A DNA stretch of 6,752 nt, from contig JACDAK010000246.1 in the NCBI GenBank assembly GCA_013695495.1, positions 1-6,752 of the forward strand. Direction: 5' to 3'. A program made the translations under genes and the position numbers. The stretch comes from Blastocatellia bacterium. GTDB taxonomy: Bacteria > Acidobacteriota > Blastocatellia > Pyrinomonadales > Pyrinomonadaceae. Under the pieces are notes generated by a model, which ran no database searches, was not told the DNA's origin, and saw only the letters and a program-made list of their open reading frames with translations. Positions 4,701 through 6,752 of the stretch are shown piece by piece; positions within the stretch are counted from its first letter, which is position 1, and each line of letters starts with the position of its first letter.

Positions 4701-5691
4701 GCTGTTCGCAATAGCCTTTATCTTATCCTGTTTTTTCGTAACTGGTGTTCAAGCTCAGGTTAATGGCTATGAGTTGCCCGAGCAGGCGGATCTCCGTTCG
4801 TCAAGTGAGCGAGTTCACTATGGAGATGTGATCGACGTCGACGTGGTGGGAAGCATCGAGTTTGATTGGCGCGGCTCTTTAACCCCGGAAGGTTTTCTGG
4901 ATGGTTCAGATCAGCTCGGAGTAGAGATTTACGGGCTCTGCCGAACGGAAGCGGAGTTGGCGAAGGCGATCGGGGAACATTACTCGCGGATCCTTCGCAA
5001 TCCGGAAGTGGTCGTGCGCATCCTGGATCGCTCGAACAGGCCTACGGCGCTCGTTACCGGTGCGGTGCAAAATCCTGCACGCTTTCAGATCCGGCGACCG
5101 GTCCGGTTGAATGAACTCATCGTTCTTGCGGGCGGTTTGACGGATATGCTTGGCGGGGAAATACGCGTATTCAGGCCGCCGAATCTGAGTTGTGTGGGCC
5201 GGCCGTCATCTGCTGGCGCGGCGGTTCCGGTCTCTGCGAGCAGCAACCAACCCGTTAGCATCGACATCAGAATTACTGACCTTCTGGCCGGGATTCGGGA
5301 CGCTAATCCGTACATTTTGAGCGGCGATGTTGTTACGGTTAACGAGGCTGCACCAATTTACGTCATCGGCGGTGTAAATTCTCCGCAGGCGATTCCGTCA
5401 CGAGGTGACCTCACGGTCTCGAGGGCTGTTGCGACGGCAGGCGGTGTAGCGAGGAACGGTATAGAGAGCGCGGTGACCGTCTATCGGCGTTCGGGGGGAA
5501 CCACAAAGGTTATTGAAATGGACCTGCGGGCGATCGATGCTGAGTCGGCCGAAGACATGACGCTTCTTCCGTTCGATATCGTTGAAGTTGGGATGCGGGG
5601 AAACGAGAAGAGATTGTTCCCACCCGTCATAATGTATGACCGGATGGGAATGGGTGACGGCAAGCTGTTTCCGCTCAGGATCGTGGACTGA
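4639..5691 (+). CDS. polysaccharide export outer-membrane protein (OPX/Wza-type, Poly_export + 2 SLBB)
   Basis: This gene encodes 350 residues. An n-region with RTRRPR (14-19), a hydrophobic core at 20-38 and a likely signal peptidase I site after VQA (39) give export to the periplasm. The Poly_export domain covers roughly 55-130 (VHYGDVIDVDVVGSIEF ... LRNPEVVVRILD). Two SLBB-type beta-grasp domains follow, at ~135-180 (ALVTGAVQNPARFQI ... LNELIVLAGGLT) and ~240-290 (IYVIGGVNSPQAIPSRGDLT ... AVATAGGV). In the family these proteins multimerise into a periplasm-spanning channel through which capsule or exopolysaccharide leaves the cell. No clear lipobox is seen; Cys31 sits inside the hydrophobic core, so lipidation is a weaker alternative. 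ATG 4639 directly follows an in-frame TAA, so no longer start exists. No Shine-Dalgarno precedes it and it overlaps the zinc-ribbon gene by 62 bases, suggesting coupled translation. No Wzc-like kinase or glycosyltransferase is visible in this window. Confidence 0.9.
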   Translation: MEVPAEKNVGDLSRTRRPRVKLFAIAFILSCFFVTGVQAQVNGYELPEQADLRSSSERVHYGDVIDVDVVGSIEFDWRGSLTPEGFLDGSDQLGVEIYGLCRTEAELAKAIGEHYSRILRNPEVVVRILDRSNRPTALVTGAVQNPARFQIRRPVRLNELIVLAGGLTDMLGGEIRVFRPPNLSCVGRPSSAGAAVPVSASSNQPVSIDIRITDLLAGIRDANPYILSGDVVTVNEAAPIYVIGGVNSPQAIPSRGDLTVSRAVATAGGVARNGIESAVTVYRRSGGTTKVIEMDLRAIDAESAEDMTLLPFDIVEVGMRGNEKRLFPPVIMYDRMGMGDGKLFPLRIVD

Positions 5692-5750
5692 TGAGCTTTG
5701 GGTATTGTAGAACCCTCAATAATTTGTTTAAATAGAGGATTGTCCCTTTC

Positions 5751-5762
5751 GTTAAATTTAAC
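5751..5762. repeat. 12-bp perfect palindrome upstream of the small membrane gene
   Basis: GTTAAATTTAAC is its own reverse complement and ends five bases before the ATG at 5768. It sits exactly where a ribosome binding site would be expected, and none is present. It could be an operator or simply AT-rich chance sequence. Confidence 0.4.
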
Positions 5763-5767
5763 TTTAT

Positions 5768-5986
5768 ATGTCACAACCCCAACCTAAAATTAGCAGGCGT
5801 TCACGCGCTCTTCTGTGGTTCCTTGGAGCTGCCGTTGTTATCGGTACTTTGCTTTTCTTTGAGCAGATTCAGATTCTTTATCTCGTCTCGACGCTCGCTT
5901 TGATCGTTTTGCTGCTTATTGTGGCGTTCTCGGATCTCGAGAGTGTTGGCATCGAAGCTGCGGAAAACGGTCCCAATAAGATTTGA
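5768..5986 (+). CDS. small two-helix membrane protein (72 aa)
   Basis: This gene encodes 72 residues: a basic N-terminus (KISRRSR, 7-13), two hydrophobic helices at about 14-31 (ALLWFLGAAVVIGTLLFF) and 34-54 (IQILYLVSTLALIVLLLIVA), and an acidic C-terminal tail (SDLESVGIEAAENG). The positive-inside rule places both termini in the cytoplasm with a very short turn (EQ) outside. I do not recognise a family. It lies 76 bases after the polysaccharide export gene and 11 bases before the matrixin gene on the same strand, so co-transcription is likely. No Shine-Dalgarno is visible: the upstream stretch is AT-rich with a perfect palindrome. It may be an accessory subunit of an envelope machine, but nothing in the sequence shows which. 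Confidence 0.65.
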   Translation: MSQPQPKISRRSRALLWFLGAAVVIGTLLFFEQIQILYLVSTLALIVLLLIVAFSDLESVGIEAAENGPNKI

Positions 5987-5997
5987 CCACTGAATAA

Positions 5998-6752
5998 ATG
6001 AAATCTTTTCGAGGTATAAGCGGTTTGTTCGTAATCCTGGCGCTGGTGTGCTCGGTGATGGGATCGTCGCTTTTATCGTCGACGGATGGCGTTCCCCGGC
6101 AACTTCGGTGGAAAGGTGACACGATCAAGATCGCGTTGTCGTCTTCGCTGTTTAGGACGGGGCAGATCAAGGCCGGAGCGGACACGCGTCAAGCGATCGA
6201 ACGGAGCCTTGCGACTTGGGAAGCGGCCGCAAACATCAGGTTTGAGGTCACGTTCAGCGACGAGCAGAACGTTAGCCCGTCGGGGCCGGTAGGCGACGGG
6301 ATTAGCTTGATCACGATCGCACAAAGTGCGGAGAACGTCCTTTTATTTGGTAAGCAAGCGGAATCGCACCCTGCCACCACGCGGATCTTTTACAGTGGGT
6401 CGGGTCAGATTAGTGAAGCCGACATAGTTCTTAATCCCTTTCAGCAATTTTCAACTGACGGGACTTTTGGGACGTTTGACTTGGAATCGACACTAACTCA
6501 CGAGATCGGTCATCTGCTCGGCCTTGATCATTCGGCGATCTTTGGTTCGACGATGTATCCCAACCACGGGAAGAACGGCGTTTATGCAATGACGCAGTTC
6601 AATGCGCGAACGCTTTCGATCTCTGATCTGTCGGGGATTCGCTCGCTGTATCCGGAGAACGTCTTGGATCTGGAATGCTGCGGATCGGTTGTTGGCCGAT
6701 TGACCAACAGTGAAAGAGAGCCCGCGGCGGGCGCGGGGTTGTGGCTTGAGAG
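5998..6752 (+). CDS. secreted matrixin-type zinc metalloprotease (partial, runs off the right edge)
   Basis: The frame is open from ATG 5998 to the window end (251 codons). Residues 1-28 are a signal peptide (MKSFRGISGLFVILALVCSV), so the protein is exported. The catalytic domain follows: helix ERSLATWEAAANIRFEV (68-84), then the zinc motif HEIGHLLGLDH at 168-178, with H168, H172 and H178 as ligands and E169 as the catalytic base. The Met-turn is STMYP (M186), and ISDLSGIRSLYP (208-219) is the usual end of a matrixin domain. After it, CCGSVVGRLTNSEREPAAGAGLWL looks like the first strand of a carboxypeptidase-regulatory-like or other Ig-like beta domain, cut by the edge. This combination is met in secreted bacterial proteases. 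No Shine-Dalgarno is visible; the gene begins 11 bases after the small membrane gene. The substrate is unknown. Confidence 0.87.
   Translation, partial: MKSFRGISGLFVILALVCSVMGSSLLSSTDGVPRQLRWKGDTIKIALSSSLFRTGQIKAGADTRQAIERSLATWEAAANIRFEVTFSDEQNVSPSGPVGDGISLITIAQSAENVLLFGKQAESHPATTRIFYSGSGQISEADIVLNPFQQFSTDGTFGTFDLESTLTHEIGHLLGLDHSAIFGSTMYPNHGKNGVYAMTQFNARTLSISDLSGIRSLYPENVLDLECCGSVVGRLTNSEREPAAGAGLWLE

Noticed and set aside
5700..5715. possible terminator after the polysaccharide export gene
   Set aside because: The GGGT/ACCC stem has only four pairs and no T-run follows, so termination here is unlikely.
6073..6324. minus- and plus-strand ORFs of 60-90 codons within 5916-6380
   Set aside because: They overlap the matrixin reading frame, which carries a signal peptide and the HEIGHLLGLDH motif. 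Their Arg-rich products are shadow frames.

Overview
The window looks like a chromosomal segment of a Gram-negative bacterium. The direct evidence is an outer-membrane polysaccharide-export (OPX/Wza-type) protein with an N-terminal signal peptide and a secreted matrixin-type protease. Shine-Dalgarno motifs are present before some genes and absent before others. The mix of a matrixin with the apparent start of a carboxypeptidase-regulatory-like domain, small Lys/Ala-rich hypotheticals and moderate GC reminds me of Acidobacteriota (Blastocatellia/Pyrinomonadaceae-like). That placement is an inference, not something proved here.

Layout. Positions 1-137 hold no convincing gene, at most the tail of one entering from the left. 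A minus-strand gene for an unknown membrane-anchored protein (138-755) is followed by about 330 bases of non-coding DNA. This carries a possible sigma70-type promoter, a 15-bp operator-like inverted repeat and other small repeats. It leads to a plus-strand gene for a 75-residue basic protein (1085-1312) that ends in a good intrinsic terminator. Next is a short-chain dehydrogenase/reductase (SDR) locus (1457-2213) whose reading frame is broken. The N-terminal Rossmann motif, the catalytic core and the C-terminal tail lie in three different frames, and both frame changes fall on ATGA stop/start overlaps. An intact metallo-beta-lactamase-fold gene (2240-3013), resembling class II cyclic-nucleotide phosphodiesterases, follows and runs tail to tail into a small minus-strand gene (3014-3256). 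Their stop codons are the two halves of one TGATCA palindrome.

From 3528 to the right edge the genes all read plus and are tightly spaced, so they may form one or two transcription units. They encode a two-helix membrane protein with a long helical cytoplasmic part, a small zinc-ribbon protein, a polysaccharide-export protein with Poly_export and two SLBB domains, a 72-residue two-helix membrane protein, and a matrixin-family zinc protease cut by the window edge. The zinc-ribbon gene overlaps the export gene by 62 bases. The export protein points to an envelope or exopolysaccharide function for this group. How the zinc ribbon, the small membrane proteins and the protease contribute is not known from the sequence.

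I see no CRISPR array, tRNA, rRNA, insertion sequence or phage gene. The observations most worth checking are the split SDR gene, the imperfect 21-bp repeat pair in the 3257-3527 divergent intergenic region, the overlapping zinc-ribbon/OPX pair, and the OPX-matrixin gene neighbourhood.
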